Below, piece by piece: positions 43,761 to 53,227 of a stretch of DNA of 64,000 nucleotides; the stretch's first letter is position 1, and each line of letters starts with the position of its first letter. The translations under genes and the position numbers were made by a program. Origin of the DNA: Kocuria sp. (GTDB lineage Bacteria > Actinomycetota > Actinomycetes > Actinomycetales > Micrococcaceae); the NCBI GenBank assembly GCA_030454085.1, contig JAKDJD010000003.1, positions 54,192 to 118,191 of the forward strand, given 5' to 3'. The notes beneath the pieces were generated by a model, which had not been told where the DNA came from, ran no database searches, and worked only from the letters and a program-made list of their open reading frames with translations.

Positions 43761-44191
43761 CGGAAAAAACCTATCCGGTCCAGGTGGTCGGGGCCGCGCT
43801 CGTCGATGACCTGGACGAGCCGGCTCATCTGCTCGTCGCGTGTCGATCCGCCCCCGAGGCACTGGCCGGGCTCTGGGAGTTCCCGGGCGGCAAGGCGGAG
43901 CCGGGGGAAGACGCAGTGACTGCGCTTCGCCGGGAACTGCGCGAGGAACTAGGCGTGGACATCGACCTCGGCGCCGAAATTCCGGGACCGCAGGCTCAGG
44001 GTTGGCCGCTCACCGAACGCATGGCCATGAGGGTCTTCTGGGGTTCGGTATCGAAAGGCGTGCCCGAGCCTCTGGAGGACCATAGCGAGCTTCGCTGGAT
44101 GAACCTGTCTGACGTGGACGGACTCCGGAACTTGGGCTGGATCCCGGCGGACCTGCCGATCGTAGAGGCGCTCGTCCACAGGGTGAGCTGA
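43757..44191 (+). CDS. MutT-type Nudix hydrolase
   Basis: 144 residues. The Nudix box G-x5-E-x7-R-E-U-x-E-E-x-G-U is complete in GGKAEPGEDAVTALRREL followed by REELGV. Similarity to (d)CTP/8-oxo-dGTP diphosphatases is suggested by LAGLWEFPGGK. It overlaps the CDF gene by 4 nt. Confidence 0.9.
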   Translation: MTEKTYPVQVVGAALVDDLDEPAHLLVACRSAPEALAGLWEFPGGKAEPGEDAVTALRRELREELGVDIDLGAEIPGPQAQGWPLTERMAMRVFWGSVSKGVPEPLEDHSELRWMNLSDVDGLRNLGWIPADLPIVEALVHRVS

Positions 44192-44208
44192 GGAGCCTCC
44201 ATATCCTC

Positions 44209-44273
44209 TAGACTGGTGGTGCTCGAGCGAACATTTCGATCAGCTGCCCTGCGTCGGATCGGCCCCTCGAGCA
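44209..44273 (+). promoter_or_regulatory. pheS promoter and leader stem-loop
   Basis: TAGACT (44209-44214) is a good -10 hexamer. Just after it TGCTCGAG (44220-44227) pairs with CTCGAGCA (44266-44273), with an inner CGATC/GATCG stem. This leaves about 38 nt to the pheS ATG. No T-tract follows, so it is not a simple attenuator. Confidence 0.45.
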
Positions 44274-44311
44274 TCCCGCAGTACGAATCAGATCCAAGAG
44301 ATGAGTTGTTC

Positions 44312-45442
44312 ATGACTGAAACGTCGCCGGACAACGCCGCGCCATGGCCGGGCCCCGACCCGGTGCTCGAAGACATGGCCGGCGTTCTGGACACAGAACC
44401 CGAACGGGGCCTGGAGCGAGTTCGCGAAGCATTTTCCGCGGAAGCCGACCAGGCCATTGAGAGCATCGAGAACCGGACTCCGGACTTCGACGCACTCAAG
44501 CAGGTTCGGCTCCGGTTCACGGGGGAGAAGTCTGGCGTCGGCGTCGCCAACCGGCAGATGCGCTCGCTGTCGAATCAGCACAAGAAGGAGATCGGCAAGC
44601 TCCTCGGTCAGACTCGGGCCAGAATCACCCAGGCGCTGGAGGCCCGCAATGAGCAGCTCGAAGCGGAGCATGCGGCGCGGATCCTCGTTGAAGAGGCCGT
44701 TGACGTCACGGCAGGTTCGGGACATCGCTCCATCGGCGGACGCCATCCCGTGGCTCTTCTGCAGGAGCAGGCCACGGACATGTTCGTTTCCATGGGATGG
44801 GAAGTCGAGGACGGCCCCGAGGTCGAATCGGAGTGGTTCAACTTCGATTCGCTGAATTTCAAGCCGGACCATCCCGCTCGAGAGCTGCAGGACACCTTCT
44901 TCGTGGACCCGGCCGAGGCGCATCTCGTGCTTCGCACACACACGTCGCCGGTCCAGATGCGTGCCCTCCACCAGCGTGAGTTGCCTTTGTACATCGTGTG
45001 CCCGGGGCGGGTTTACCGCACCGACGAGCTTGACGCGACCCACACCCCGGTGTTCCACCAGATCGAGGGGCTGGCCGTAGACCGGGGGCTGACCATGGCC
45101 GATCTGAAGGGGACCCTCGAGCACTTCGCCCGCCAGATGTTCGGCTCCGAGGCAAGGATCAGGCTCCGTCCCAACTACTTCCCGTTCACCGAGCCTTCCG
45201 CCGAAATGGACGTGTGGCACCCCAACGCCAAGGGCGGGCCCCAGTGGATCGAGTGGGGCGGTTGCGGCATGGTTCACCCGAATGTTCTGCGGGCCGGGGG
45301 AGTCGACCCGGACCAGTATTCCGGTTTCGCCTTCGGCATGGGTGTCGAGAGGACGCTCATGTTCCGCAACGGCGTCCCGGACATGAGGGACATGATCGAA
45401 GGCGACGTTCGCTTCAGCGAGCACTTTGGGATGGAGATTTAG
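44312..45442 (+). CDS. pheS: Phenylalanyl-tRNA synthetase alpha subunit
   Basis: 376 residues. A coiled-coil N-terminus (residues 55-125) precedes the class II core with HTSPVQMRAL, GRVYRTDELDATHTPVFHQIEGLAV (motif 2) and GFAFGMGVERTLM (motif 3). ATG 44312 is chosen over the in-frame upstream region, which overlaps the leader stem. pheT starts 3 nt after its stop. Confidence 0.96.
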   Translation: MTETSPDNAAPWPGPDPVLEDMAGVLDTEPERGLERVREAFSAEADQAIESIENRTPDFDALKQVRLRFTGEKSGVGVANRQMRSLSNQHKKEIGKLLGQTRARITQALEARNEQLEAEHAARILVEEAVDVTAGSGHRSIGGRHPVALLQEQATDMFVSMGWEVEDGPEVESEWFNFDSLNFKPDHPARELQDTFFVDPAEAHLVLRTHTSPVQMRALHQRELPLYIVCPGRVYRTDELDATHTPVFHQIEGLAVDRGLTMADLKGTLEHFARQMFGSEARIRLRPNYFPFTEPSAEMDVWHPNAKGGPQWIEWGGCGMVHPNVLRAGGVDPDQYSGFAFGMGVERTLMFRNGVPDMRDMIEGDVRFSEHFGMEI

Positions 45443-45445
45443 TTC

Positions 45446-47998
45446 ATGCGTATTCCCCTGTCATGGTTGCGCGAGTATGCGCCCCTCCCCGAGGGTGCCT
45501 CCGCGGAGTACCTGATGGAGACCCTCGTCCGTGTGGGACTCGAGGAAGAAGATGTGCACCGGCCGTCGGACGATATTTCCGGACCCGTCGTCGTCGGGCA
45601 GGTGCTCACGATGGAACCGGAGGAACACTCCAACGGCAAGACCGTCAACTGGTGCACGGTTCGGGTGGTTCCCGAGGGCGAAGAACAGACACTGACCGGC
45701 GAGGGCATCGACCCGTCGGGAATCCAGGGCATCGTCTGCGGTGCGCACAATTTCGCGCCGGGGGACAAGGTCGTGGTCACCCTTCCCGGGGCCGTGCTGC
45801 CCGGAAACTTTGCGATTGCGGCCCGCAAAACCTACGGTCACGTATCCGCCGGAATGATTGCGTCGGTTCGCGAATTGGGCATCGGTGATGATCACGACGG
45901 GATCCTGGTGCTGTCCACCCTCGGGCTCGACCCTGAGATCGGCTCGGACGCGCTGGCACTGCTGGGTCTCGACGACGAAGCTGCCGAAATCAACGTGACG
46001 CCGGACCGTGGATACGCGTTTTCGATCCGCGGCGTTGCCCGCGAGTACTGCCACGCCGTGAACGAGGACTTCGTGGACCCCGCGACCGACCTCGCGCAAC
46101 GCGCTCCCGCCGCGAACGCGTCGGGCCACCCGGTGAAGATACGCGACGACGCCCCCATTCACGACCATCAGGGCGCCACGCGGTTCGTGGCCAGGACAGT
46201 ATCCGGAGTTGATCCCGAGGCTCCGACACCTCCGTGGATGTCCTCCCGCCTGAGGCTCGCTGGGATCCGTTCGATCTCACTGCCGGTCGACATTTCCAAC
46301 TATGTGATGCTCGAGTACGGTCAGCCACTGCATTTCTACGATGCCGATCGACTGACGGGGGCCATTGAGGTTCGACGTGCGCATGCGGGGGAGACCCTGA
46401 CGACCCTCGATGGGAAAGAACGTTCCCTCGACCCGGAGGACCTGCTCATCACCGACGAGACCGGCCCGATCGGCCTGGCGGGCGTCATGGGGGGAGCCTC
46501 GACCGAGGTGACTGCTTCGACCCGCCGCATCCTGGTGGAAGCGGCGCGGTTCGAGGAAGTGTCGATCGCACGGACGCGACGTCGCCACCGGTTGCCTTCC
46601 GAAGCATCCAAGCGTTTCGAACGCGGGGTTGACCCTCTCGTTGCGGCCGCCGCGGCCGAGCGCGCGGTCGAGCTGCTCGAAGAACTGGCCGGGGGCAGGG
46701 CCGAAGAGGGAGTCACGGACGTCTTCGACCACTACTACCCGCACGAAATCCACTGTGCCGTGGACTACCCGAGCAAACGCATCGGCATGGAGATTGCCGA
46801 ATCGGACGTCATCACGATTCTGGAGGACATCGGCGCGACCGTGGTCCGCACGGGCGACGTTCTTCAGGTGACGGTGCCTTCATGGCGTCCCGACCTGCTC
46901 GAACCCGAGGACCTTGCGGAAGAGGTCGCAAGGCTCTCCGGGTACGAGAAGATCCCGTCCACCCTTCCTGTTCCGCCCAGCGGCCGTGGGCTGACCGTCG
47001 AGCAGTCGGTGCGTCGGCGTTGTCTCAATGCCCTGGCGGCCGCGGGACTCACCGAGGTGGCTTCGTATCCATTTGTCAGCGAGGCCGACAACCGTCTCTT
47101 CGGCACCTCCGAGGAAAACGAGCCCGTCCCGGCGATCGCATTGGCGAATCCGATCAGCGAGTCCTTCGGATCGTTGCAGACGTCGCTGCTTCCCGGCCTC
47201 GTCCAGGTGCTCAAGCGCAACCATTCGCGAGGATTCCGTGACCTGGCCCTGTACGAGTCGGCTCTGGTCTTCCACCCCCGTGAGCATCTGGGAACGCAGA
47301 ACATTCCTGCGGTCGGGCAGAAGCCCGATCCCGGTGTCCTGGCCGATCTGCACGCGGGCCTGCCGCGCCAGCCCCGCCATATCGCCGCGATCTTGACCGG
47401 TCACGATGCCCAGGTCTCGCCAGGAGTCACCCCGCGCGCGTACGACTGGCAGGATGCGCTCGATGTCGCACGCATGGTGGCCGACACGGCGGGGGTACGT
47501 CTGGATGTCCGTCAGGGACGTCACCAGGCATTCCATCCCGGCAGAACCGCGGAGCTCTTCGTTGCGGACGGACGGCGTGTCGGCTGGGCCGGCGAATTGC
47601 ACCCTCAGGTCCTCAAAGACTTGGACCTGCCGACGAGAACGGTTGCTGTCGAGATCGACTTCACCGAGCTGGCCCGTACTGCGGGTGCACCAGTGTCGGC
47701 GGAGGCCATCTCCGGGTACCCGGCGGTGACCCAAGATGTCGCCCTGGTGCTCGACGCCGATATCCCCGCGGCCGATGTCCTGAAGACGTTGCGCGAAGGC
47801 TCGGGCGAGTTGCTCGAGGATGTGCGCGTCTTCGACGACTACCGTGGATCGGGCATCGAGGAGCACAAGAAATCATTGGCATGCGCCATGCGTTTCCGTG
47901 CTCCTGACCGCACACTGACGAACGACGAGGCGAGTGAGATCAGAGAGGCCGCGATCGAGCTTGCTTCGCAACGCCACGGGGCCGTTCTCCGCGGGTAG
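45446..47998 (+). CDS. pheT: Phenylalanyl-tRNA synthetase beta subunit
   Basis: 850 residues. An OB-fold tRNA-binding domain (40-150) is followed by B3/4 (ARTRRRHRLPSEASKRFERGVDP), B5 (about 440-510) and the FDX-ACB anticodon domain at the C-terminus. It functions as an alpha2-beta2 tetramer with PheS. GGAG in the pheS end serves as ribosome binding site. Confidence 0.96.
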   Translation: MRIPLSWLREYAPLPEGASAEYLMETLVRVGLEEEDVHRPSDDISGPVVVGQVLTMEPEEHSNGKTVNWCTVRVVPEGEEQTLTGEGIDPSGIQGIVCGAHNFAPGDKVVVTLPGAVLPGNFAIAARKTYGHVSAGMIASVRELGIGDDHDGILVLSTLGLDPEIGSDALALLGLDDEAAEINVTPDRGYAFSIRGVAREYCHAVNEDFVDPATDLAQRAPAANASGHPVKIRDDAPIHDHQGATRFVARTVSGVDPEAPTPPWMSSRLRLAGIRSISLPVDISNYVMLEYGQPLHFYDADRLTGAIEVRRAHAGETLTTLDGKERSLDPEDLLITDETGPIGLAGVMGGASTEVTASTRRILVEAARFEEVSIARTRRRHRLPSEASKRFERGVDPLVAAAAAERAVELLEELAGGRAEEGVTDVFDHYYPHEIHCAVDYPSKRIGMEIAESDVITILEDIGATVVRTGDVLQVTVPSWRPDLLEPEDLAEEVARLSGYEKIPSTLPVPPSGRGLTVEQSVRRRCLNALAAAGLTEVASYPFVSEADNRLFGTSEENEPVPAIALANPISESFGSLQTSLLPGLVQVLKRNHSRGFRDLALYESALVFHPREHLGTQNIPAVGQKPDPGVLADLHAGLPRQPRHIAAILTGHDAQVSPGVTPRAYDWQDALDVARMVADTAGVRLDVRQGRHQAFHPGRTAELFVADGRRVGWAGELHPQVLKDLDLPTRTVAVEIDFTELARTAGAPVSAEAISGYPAVTQDVALVLDADIPAADVLKTLREGSGELLEDVRVFDDYRGSGIEEHKKSLACAMRFRAPDRTLTNDEASEIREAAIELASQRHGAVLRG

Positions 47999-48062
47999 AC
48001 TGTTCGGAATCCACCGCACGAGACCGGGCTTCCCCCGCATGATCCGGTAGACGAGGAGAATC

Positions 48063-48680
48063 GTGTCAGAAGACTTCTTTGGCTTTGACGAGGACGACGA
48101 GCACTCGGGGCGCTATCTCCGCCGCCGGTCCAAATGGCGATGGCTGGGGGTTCTCATCGTCATTGTCGCTCTGCTGCTGGCCGGGTTGCTGACCTACGGT
48201 GGCGTTCGCGCGCTGCACGCGGCAAAGGAGGACGCTCCGCACGCCGGCCATTCCTGGGTGGTCTCCGGTCAGTTCCTGACCTCGACCAATGATCTGCAGA
48301 CCAAGACGTTCAACGGTGTCTACCAAGGCAACCTGCCGAAGGACACGAACGTGTCCTATCAGCGGTTCGACGGCGGCGTGAACGACCCGATCGATGTGAA
48401 GCCGGGGCAGCAGGTCCAATTCCGTGGAACCCAGACTGGGGCCCAGGATGACGACTTCCCCCAGAACGTCGACGCACTGATGGCGGTGGACGACGGCGTG
48501 CTGAAGGTCGTCAAGACGGACGACCCGGGATCACTCAAGCCCGTGACCGACGATTCCGTATCCGCGGAGAAACGCAACGGGTGGCTGATGATCGCCGGTG
48601 CGATCCTCGTGTTCCTCGCCGGTGTCGTGGGCGCCGTCTACGCCGGGCGCAGGACCCGCCACGAGGAGATCGAGGCCTAG
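48063..48680 (+). CDS. Two-TM membrane protein of unknown function
   Basis: 205 residues from a GTG with CGAGGAG 5 nt upstream. An acidic then basic N-terminus, a transmembrane helix (about 28-48), an exposed domain of about 130 residues, a second helix (about 175-195) and a short basic tail. No recognised motif. A strong terminator follows. Confidence 0.7.
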   Translation: MSEDFFGFDEDDEHSGRYLRRRSKWRWLGVLIVIVALLLAGLLTYGGVRALHAAKEDAPHAGHSWVVSGQFLTSTNDLQTKTFNGVYQGNLPKDTNVSYQRFDGGVNDPIDVKPGQQVQFRGTQTGAQDDDFPQNVDALMAVDDGVLKVVKTDDPGSLKPVTDDSVSAEKRNGWLMIAGAILVFLAGVVGAVYAGRRTRHEEIEA

Positions 48681-48730
48681 AAACAGTCGTGGTCGTCTTG
48701 CTCGATGACCGCTCGTCAGAGAAGCGATCA

Positions 48731-48760
48731 AGGACCGCCCAGCAAATGCTGGGCGGTCCT
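48731..48760. terminator. 14-bp hairpin terminator
   Basis: AGGACCGCCCAGCA (48731-48744) pairs perfectly with TGCTGGGCGGTCCT (48747-48760). It lies between the unknown membrane gene and the convergent oxidoreductase gene and probably serves both. Confidence 0.75.
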
Positions 48761-48838
48761 TCGTCATGTGTCCCGTCACCGGGTTCAGGACATGAGCTCC
48801 GTGTCCCGCGGTGAGGACACCGCTTACCGGCTCCCGGC

Positions 48839-49825
48839 TCAAGGCTCCAGGAGAACCTTTCCACGAGTCTTCCTGCCCTCGAGGTACTCGTGGGCGCCAG
48901 CGGCATCCGCGAGAGGGAAGGTCTGGTCATGGGTGATCTTCAGGCGCCCCGCGAGGATGTCGTCGAAGAGCTCGCCCATGCGCCACTCGAGTTCGCGCCG
49001 GTCCCGCAGATACGCTCCCATCGACGGACGTGTTACGTACAGTGAACCCATCGCGTTCAGCCGCTGAAGGTCAAAAGGTGGCACCTGGCCGCTGGCGCCT
49101 CCGAAGAGGACAGCCATTCCGCGCGGCTTCAGGGTTGTCAGCGAGTCCTCGAAAGTCGTCTTCCCGACCGAGTCGTACACGACGTCGACGCCGCGGCCGT
49201 CCGTCAGCTCGCGGGTCCGATCGGCGAAGTCGTCATAGCGCATCACGTGATCGGCCCCGTGACCGAGCGCGATCTGTTCCTTCTCGTCAGAGGACACCGT
49301 GGCGATTACCCGCGCACCGAGGTTCTTGATCATCTGGATGGCCAGGCCTCCGACTCCGCCGGCACCCGCGTGAAACAGAACCGTGTCCGATGCACTGACC
49401 GGGTACGTGGACCGAACCAAATAGTGTGCCGTGACGCCCTGGAGGGGCAGACAGGCAGCGTCCATGGGATCGATGCCCTCCGGAATGCGGACGGTCTTGT
49501 CGTCATCCACCACGAAATATTCGGCGTATGTGGCCGTGGCCTGACTCGTGGCGATGCGATCGCCCACCGTGGCATTGACGGCCCCCGGCCCGGCCGCCAC
49601 AACGACGCCTACGGCCTCGCTGCCCGGGACGAAGGGGTAGGACACGTCGTACACGCCCGAGCGTTGATAGGTCTCGATGAAATTCACGCCCGTGGCCTTG
49701 GTTCTGACCAGCAATTGGGTGCCCGAAGGCTCAGGGACGGGCACGGATCTCTCTTCGAAGACCCCTGGCCCTCCGCTGGAAGGCGCGACCACTGCGGTCA
49801 TGGACTCCGGTATCTGCTCTGACAA
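48839..49825 (-). CDS. Zinc-independent quinone oxidoreductase (zeta-crystallin type MDR)
   Basis: 328 residues. GroES-like N-terminal part (VRTKATGVNFIETYQRSGVY) and Rossmann part with HAGAGGVGGLAIQMIKNLGA, the NADPH-binding A-x-G-G-V-G motif. It lacks zinc ligands, as in Qor. AAGGAG lies 6 nt before the TTG at 49825; an earlier TTG (49831) touches the ribosome binding site and is less likely. ATG 49801 is a third option. It is divergent from argC. Confidence 0.9.
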   Translation of the reverse strand: MSEQIPESMTAVVAPSSGGPGVFEERSVPVPEPSGTQLLVRTKATGVNFIETYQRSGVYDVSYPFVPGSEAVGVVVAAGPGAVNATVGDRIATSQATATYAEYFVVDDDKTVRIPEGIDPMDAACLPLQGVTAHYLVRSTYPVSASDTVLFHAGAGGVGGLAIQMIKNLGARVIATVSSDEKEQIALGHGADHVMRYDDFADRTRELTDGRGVDVVYDSVGKTTFEDSLTTLKPRGMAVLFGGASGQVPPFDLQRLNAMGSLYVTRPSMGAYLRDRRELEWRMGELFDDILAGRLKITHDQTFPLADAAGAHEYLEGRKTRGKVLLEP

Positions 49826-49876
49826 AGCCAACTCCTTCGGTCGTGAAGTGATCTCGCGGCCATCCTAGTCGCTCCA

Positions 49877-49910
49877 TGCATAAAGATTTAGACCACTGTA
49901 TAAATCTGCG
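49877..49910 (+). promoter_or_regulatory. Paired ArgR-box-like sites overlapping the argC promoter
   Basis: TGCATAAAGATTTA (49877-49890) and TGTATAAATCTGCG (49897-49910) start exactly 20 bp apart. They cover a -35-like TTAGAC (49888-49893) and the spacer. The same spacing recurs upstream of argG. ArgR is encoded in this operon. Confidence 0.6.
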
Positions 49911-49911
49911 G

Positions 49912-49917
49912 TACAGT
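49912..49917 (+). promoter_or_regulatory. -10 hexamer for argC
   Basis: TACAGT, 6 nt before the argC ATG; leaderless start of the argCJBDFR operon. Confidence 0.55.
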
Positions 49918-49923
49918 GTCGTC

Positions 49924-50985
49924 ATGACATTTTCGGTAGCAGTATCCGGTGCCACGGGCTACGCGGGCGGAGAGGTCCTCCGCCTTTTGTCTCAGCACCC
50001 CCAGGTGGACGTGACCACCGTGACCGCGAATTCCACCGCGGGCGCGCGATTGGGGGAACTGGCCCCGAACCTGCGATCCCTGGCCGACCTCACGGTCCAG
50101 GAGACCAGTGCGGCGACATTGTCCGGGCACGACGTCGTTTTCCTTGCCCTGCCCCATGGAGCAAGTGGCCCCGTGGCGGCCGAGCTGCCCGAAGGGACAC
50201 TCGTCATCGACGCCGGGGCAGACCACCGGCTCCGAGACCCGGACGCGTGGGCTCGTTTCTACGGGACGGAGCACGCAGGTCACTGGCCGTACGGTCTGCC
50301 CGAGCTGATCACCGCGCCGTACCGGACCGGAGCGCCGACCAAGCAACGAGAGGAATTGGCCGGTGTTTCGAGGATTGCCGTGCCGGGTTGTTACCCCACG
50401 AGTGCTCAGCTCGCATTGGCCCCCGGCCTTGCCGCTGGTCTGCTCGACCCGGAGGACATCGTCATCGTTGCAGCGTCCGGAACCTCGGGAGCCGGCAAGG
50501 CCGCCAAGCCGCATTTGATGGCCAGCGAAGCCATGTCGTCGATGTCTCCGTACGGTGTCGGCGGCGTGCACCGCCACACTCCCGAGATGGAGCAGGGCTT
50601 CGGCGATGCCTCGGGCGAGCCCGTGAGCGTGAGCTTCACCCCAACCCTGGCTCCGATGCCTCGCGGCATTCTGACCACCGCGACGGCTCGAATTCTTCCG
50701 GGTGTGAGCGAGGACGAACTTCGCGCTGCCTGGGGTGCGGCGTACTCCTCCGAACCGTTCGTCCATGTGCTTCCCGAAGGCCAGTGGCCGACCACCAAGT
50801 CGGTGCAGGGAAGCAACCACGCCGTGATGCAGCTGGCGCTCGATCCGCATGTCGGGCGCGTGATCGTCACCTGCGCGATAGACAACCTGGCCAAGGGCAC
50901 TGCGGGTGGTGCCGTCCAGTCGATGAACATTGCCCTGGGCCTCCCGGAGACCACAGGCCTTGACCAGGAAGGACTCGTGCCATGA
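49924..50985 (+). CDS. argC: N-acetyl-gamma-glutamyl-phosphate reductase
   Basis: Third step of arginine synthesis. 353 residues. Rossmann motif GATGYAGGEVLRLL, catalytic Cys in RIAVPGCYPTSAQLAL, and APMPRGILTT. The start is ATG 49924, directly after the -10 hexamer. Upstream in-frame codons overlap the operator. It overlaps argJ by ATGA. Confidence 0.96.
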   Translation: MTFSVAVSGATGYAGGEVLRLLSQHPQVDVTTVTANSTAGARLGELAPNLRSLADLTVQETSAATLSGHDVVFLALPHGASGPVAAELPEGTLVIDAGADHRLRDPDAWARFYGTEHAGHWPYGLPELITAPYRTGAPTKQREELAGVSRIAVPGCYPTSAQLALAPGLAAGLLDPEDIVIVAASGTSGAGKAAKPHLMASEAMSSMSPYGVGGVHRHTPEMEQGFGDASGEPVSVSFTPTLAPMPRGILTTATARILPGVSEDELRAAWGAAYSSEPFVHVLPEGQWPTTKSVQGSNHAVMQLALDPHVGRVIVTCAIDNLAKGTAGGAVQSMNIALGLPETTGLDQEGLVP

Positions 50986-52196
50986 GTTCAGAACCGAAGA
51001 ACGCTCCGGAGATCGACGTCGAGAACGGACTGGCCGGAATCCGCGGATTCGAATATTCCGGGGTGTCCGCCGGGTTGAAGGCCAGTGGCGGGATGGACGT
51101 CGCCCTTGTGCGCAACTTGGGCCCCGAATTCACTGCCGCGGCTGTGTTCACCACGAATCGTTTCGCCGCGGCGCCGGTCGAGTGGTCTCGCGAGGTGGTG
51201 GGCGACGGGCGGGTGGACGTCGTCGTTCTCAATTCCGGTGGCGCGAATGCCTGCACGGGAACCGAGGGGTTCCGCAACACCCACCGGACCGCCGAGGAAG
51301 TTGCCACGCTGACCGACGCGGCCGCGGGCGATGTGCTCGTGTGCTCGACGGGTCTCATCGGCGAGCAACTGCCGATGGATCTGTTGCTGCCGGGGCTTCG
51401 GGACGCGGCGGACTCACTGGGCGAAGGCCCCGAGTACGACGACGCCGCGGCGTCGGCCATCATGACCACCGACACCGTGTCCAAGCAGGCCTCCGTGACC
51501 CTTCAGACTGAACAGGGGCCAGTACGCATCGGCGGGATCGCCAAGGGCGCCGGAATGTTGGCCCCAGGCTTGGCGACGATGCTCGTGGTCCTCGCCACCG
51601 ATGCCTCGATGTCCGCGGAGAACCTCGATGCGGCTCTGCGCTCGGCCACGGAGCGCAGTTTCGACCGGGCCGACTCGGACGGTTGCATGTCCACGAACGA
51701 CACCGTCGCGTTGATGGCCTCGGGCGCCAGTGGCGCGGTCCCCGAACAGCAAGAGTTCACGGATGCCCTCACTCGGGTTTGCGTGAGCTTGGCCCTCCAG
51801 CTGATTGGCGACGCCGAAGGTTCCAGTCACGATATTCACGTCACCACCGTCGGGGCCTCCTCGGAGGCCCAGGCGTTGGAGGTTTCTCGTGCCGTGGCGC
51901 GTTCCAACCTCTTCAAGTGCGCGATCTTCGGCAACGATCCGAATTGGGGACGCATCCTCTCCGAGGTGGGGACCACGTCGGTGGACTTCGACCCCTCGGA
52001 CGTCAACGTATCCATCAACGGAGTCATGATCTGCCGGGGTGGCGCCATTGGTGAGGACCGGTCGCTGGTTGACCTGTCCGCGGACCGAATAGTGAACGTC
52101 GTGATAGACCTTGGCGCCGGGAGCGAGTCCGGGACCATCTGGACCAACGACCTGACCCACGATTATGTCGAGGAAAACTCGGCTTACTCGAGCTAG
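50982..52196 (+). CDS. argJ: Bifunctional ornithine/glutamate N-acetyltransferase
   Basis: 404 residues. Self-cleaves to alpha and beta chains before Thr199 in [16 protein letters not shown], the N-terminal nucleophile. It recycles acetyl from acetylornithine to glutamate, so no separate argE is needed. The start overlaps the argC stop. Confidence 0.96.
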   Translation: MSSEPKNAPEIDVENGLAGIRGFEYSGVSAGLKASGGMDVALVRNLGPEFTAAAVFTTNRFAAAPVEWSREVVGDGRVDVVVLNSGGANACTGTEGFRNTHRTAEEVATLTDAAAGDVLVCSTGLIGEQLPMDLLLPGLRDAADSLGEGPEYDDAAASAIMTTDTVSKQASVTLQTEQGPVRIGGIAKGAGMLAPGLATMLVVLATDASMSAENLDAALRSATERSFDRADSDGCMSTNDTVALMASGASGAVPEQQEFTDALTRVCVSLALQLIGDAEGSSHDIHVTTVGASSEAQALEVSRAVARSNLFKCAIFGNDPNWGRILSEVGTTSVDFDPSDVNVSINGVMICRGGAIGEDRSLVDLSADRIVNVVIDLGAGSESGTIWTNDLTHDYVEENSAYSS

Positions 52197-52201
52197 GAGA
52201 G

Positions 52202-53227
52202 GTGAGCACGGTGCCCCAACAGAGTGATCACATGCGTTACGCCTCGGCTCAGAGCAAGGCCGGTACGCTCATGGAAGCCTTGCCCTGGATCCAGCGATTC
52301 GCGGGCAAGGTCATGGTCTTCAAATATGGCGGCAACGCCATGATCAATGAAGAACTGCGCGAGGCCTTCGCGGAGGACATGGTCTTCCTCAGGTCCGTGG
52401 GAATCAAGCCGGTCGTGGTGCACGGAGGCGGGCCGCAGATCTCGTCCATGCTGGAAAGACTCGGCATCGAGAGCGAGTTCCGCGGCGGGCTCCGGTACAC
52501 GACCCCGGAAGCCATGGACGTGGTGCGCATGGTTCTCACCGGACAGGTGGCCCGGCAGCTCGTAGGGCTCATCAACCAGCACGGCCCTCACGCCGTCGGG
52601 ATGTCCGGCGAGGACGGCGGGCTCTTGAGAGCCAGGCGCATCACGACCGTCGTCGACGGGGTTGAGACCGATCTAGGTCTGGTCGGTGAGGTGGTCGGCG
52701 TCAACACCACCGCCATCACCTCGATGATCGATGCGGGGAAAATCCCCGTGATCTCCTCGATTGCCCCCGAAATCCTGGCCGACGGGCGAGCCGTCGAGCA
52801 GGGGATGCCCCTGGATACGCCCACGGGGGAGGTCCTCAACGTCAACGCCGATACGGCCGCGGCGGCCGTTGCCGCTGCGATCGGGGCAGAGAAGCTGGTG
52901 ATGCTGACCGACGTCGAGGGGTTGTACGCCGACTGGCCGGATCGGGATTCGCTGATCAGCTCGCTGACGGCCGGAGAACTCCGGCGGATCATTCCCAGCC
53001 TCTCGGAAGGCATGATCCCCAAGATGAGCGCCTGCCTCGCGGCCGTCGAGAACCGTGTCCCCGCAGCTTCGATCGTCGACGGTCGACGCGCCCACTCACC
53101 GCTCTTGGAAATTTTTACGGATTCTGGGATCGGGACCCAGGTCACGGGGGAGGCTACGGAGCCCAAACCGTTGGCCGATTTCGTCCTGGTGAACCCGTTC
53201 CGGACGACCGAGGAGGAAACCTCATGA
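52202..53227 (+). CDS. argB: Acetylglutamate kinase
   Basis: Amino-acid kinase fold, 341 residues. KYGGNAM near the start, [13 protein letters not shown] and the ADP-binding [19 protein letters not shown] are present. The GTG at 52202 follows AGGAG closely; GTG 52211 or ATG 52232 are alternatives. It overlaps argD by ATGA. An N-terminal helix of the kind found in arginine-sensitive enzymes is present ([15 protein letters not shown]). Confidence 0.95.
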   Translation: MSTVPQQSDHMRYASAQSKAGTLMEALPWIQRFAGKVMVFKYGGNAMINEELREAFAEDMVFLRSVGIKPVVVHGGGPQISSMLERLGIESEFRGGLRYTTPEAMDVVRMVLTGQVARQLVGLINQHGPHAVGMSGEDGGLLRARRITTVVDGVETDLGLVGEVVGVNTTAITSMIDAGKIPVISSIAPEILADGRAVEQGMPLDTPTGEVLNVNADTAAAAVAAAIGAEKLVMLTDVEGLYADWPDRDSLISSLTAGELRRIIPSLSEGMIPKMSACLAAVENRVPAASIVDGRRAHSPLLEIFTDSGIGTQVTGEATEPKPLADFVLVNPFRTTEEETS

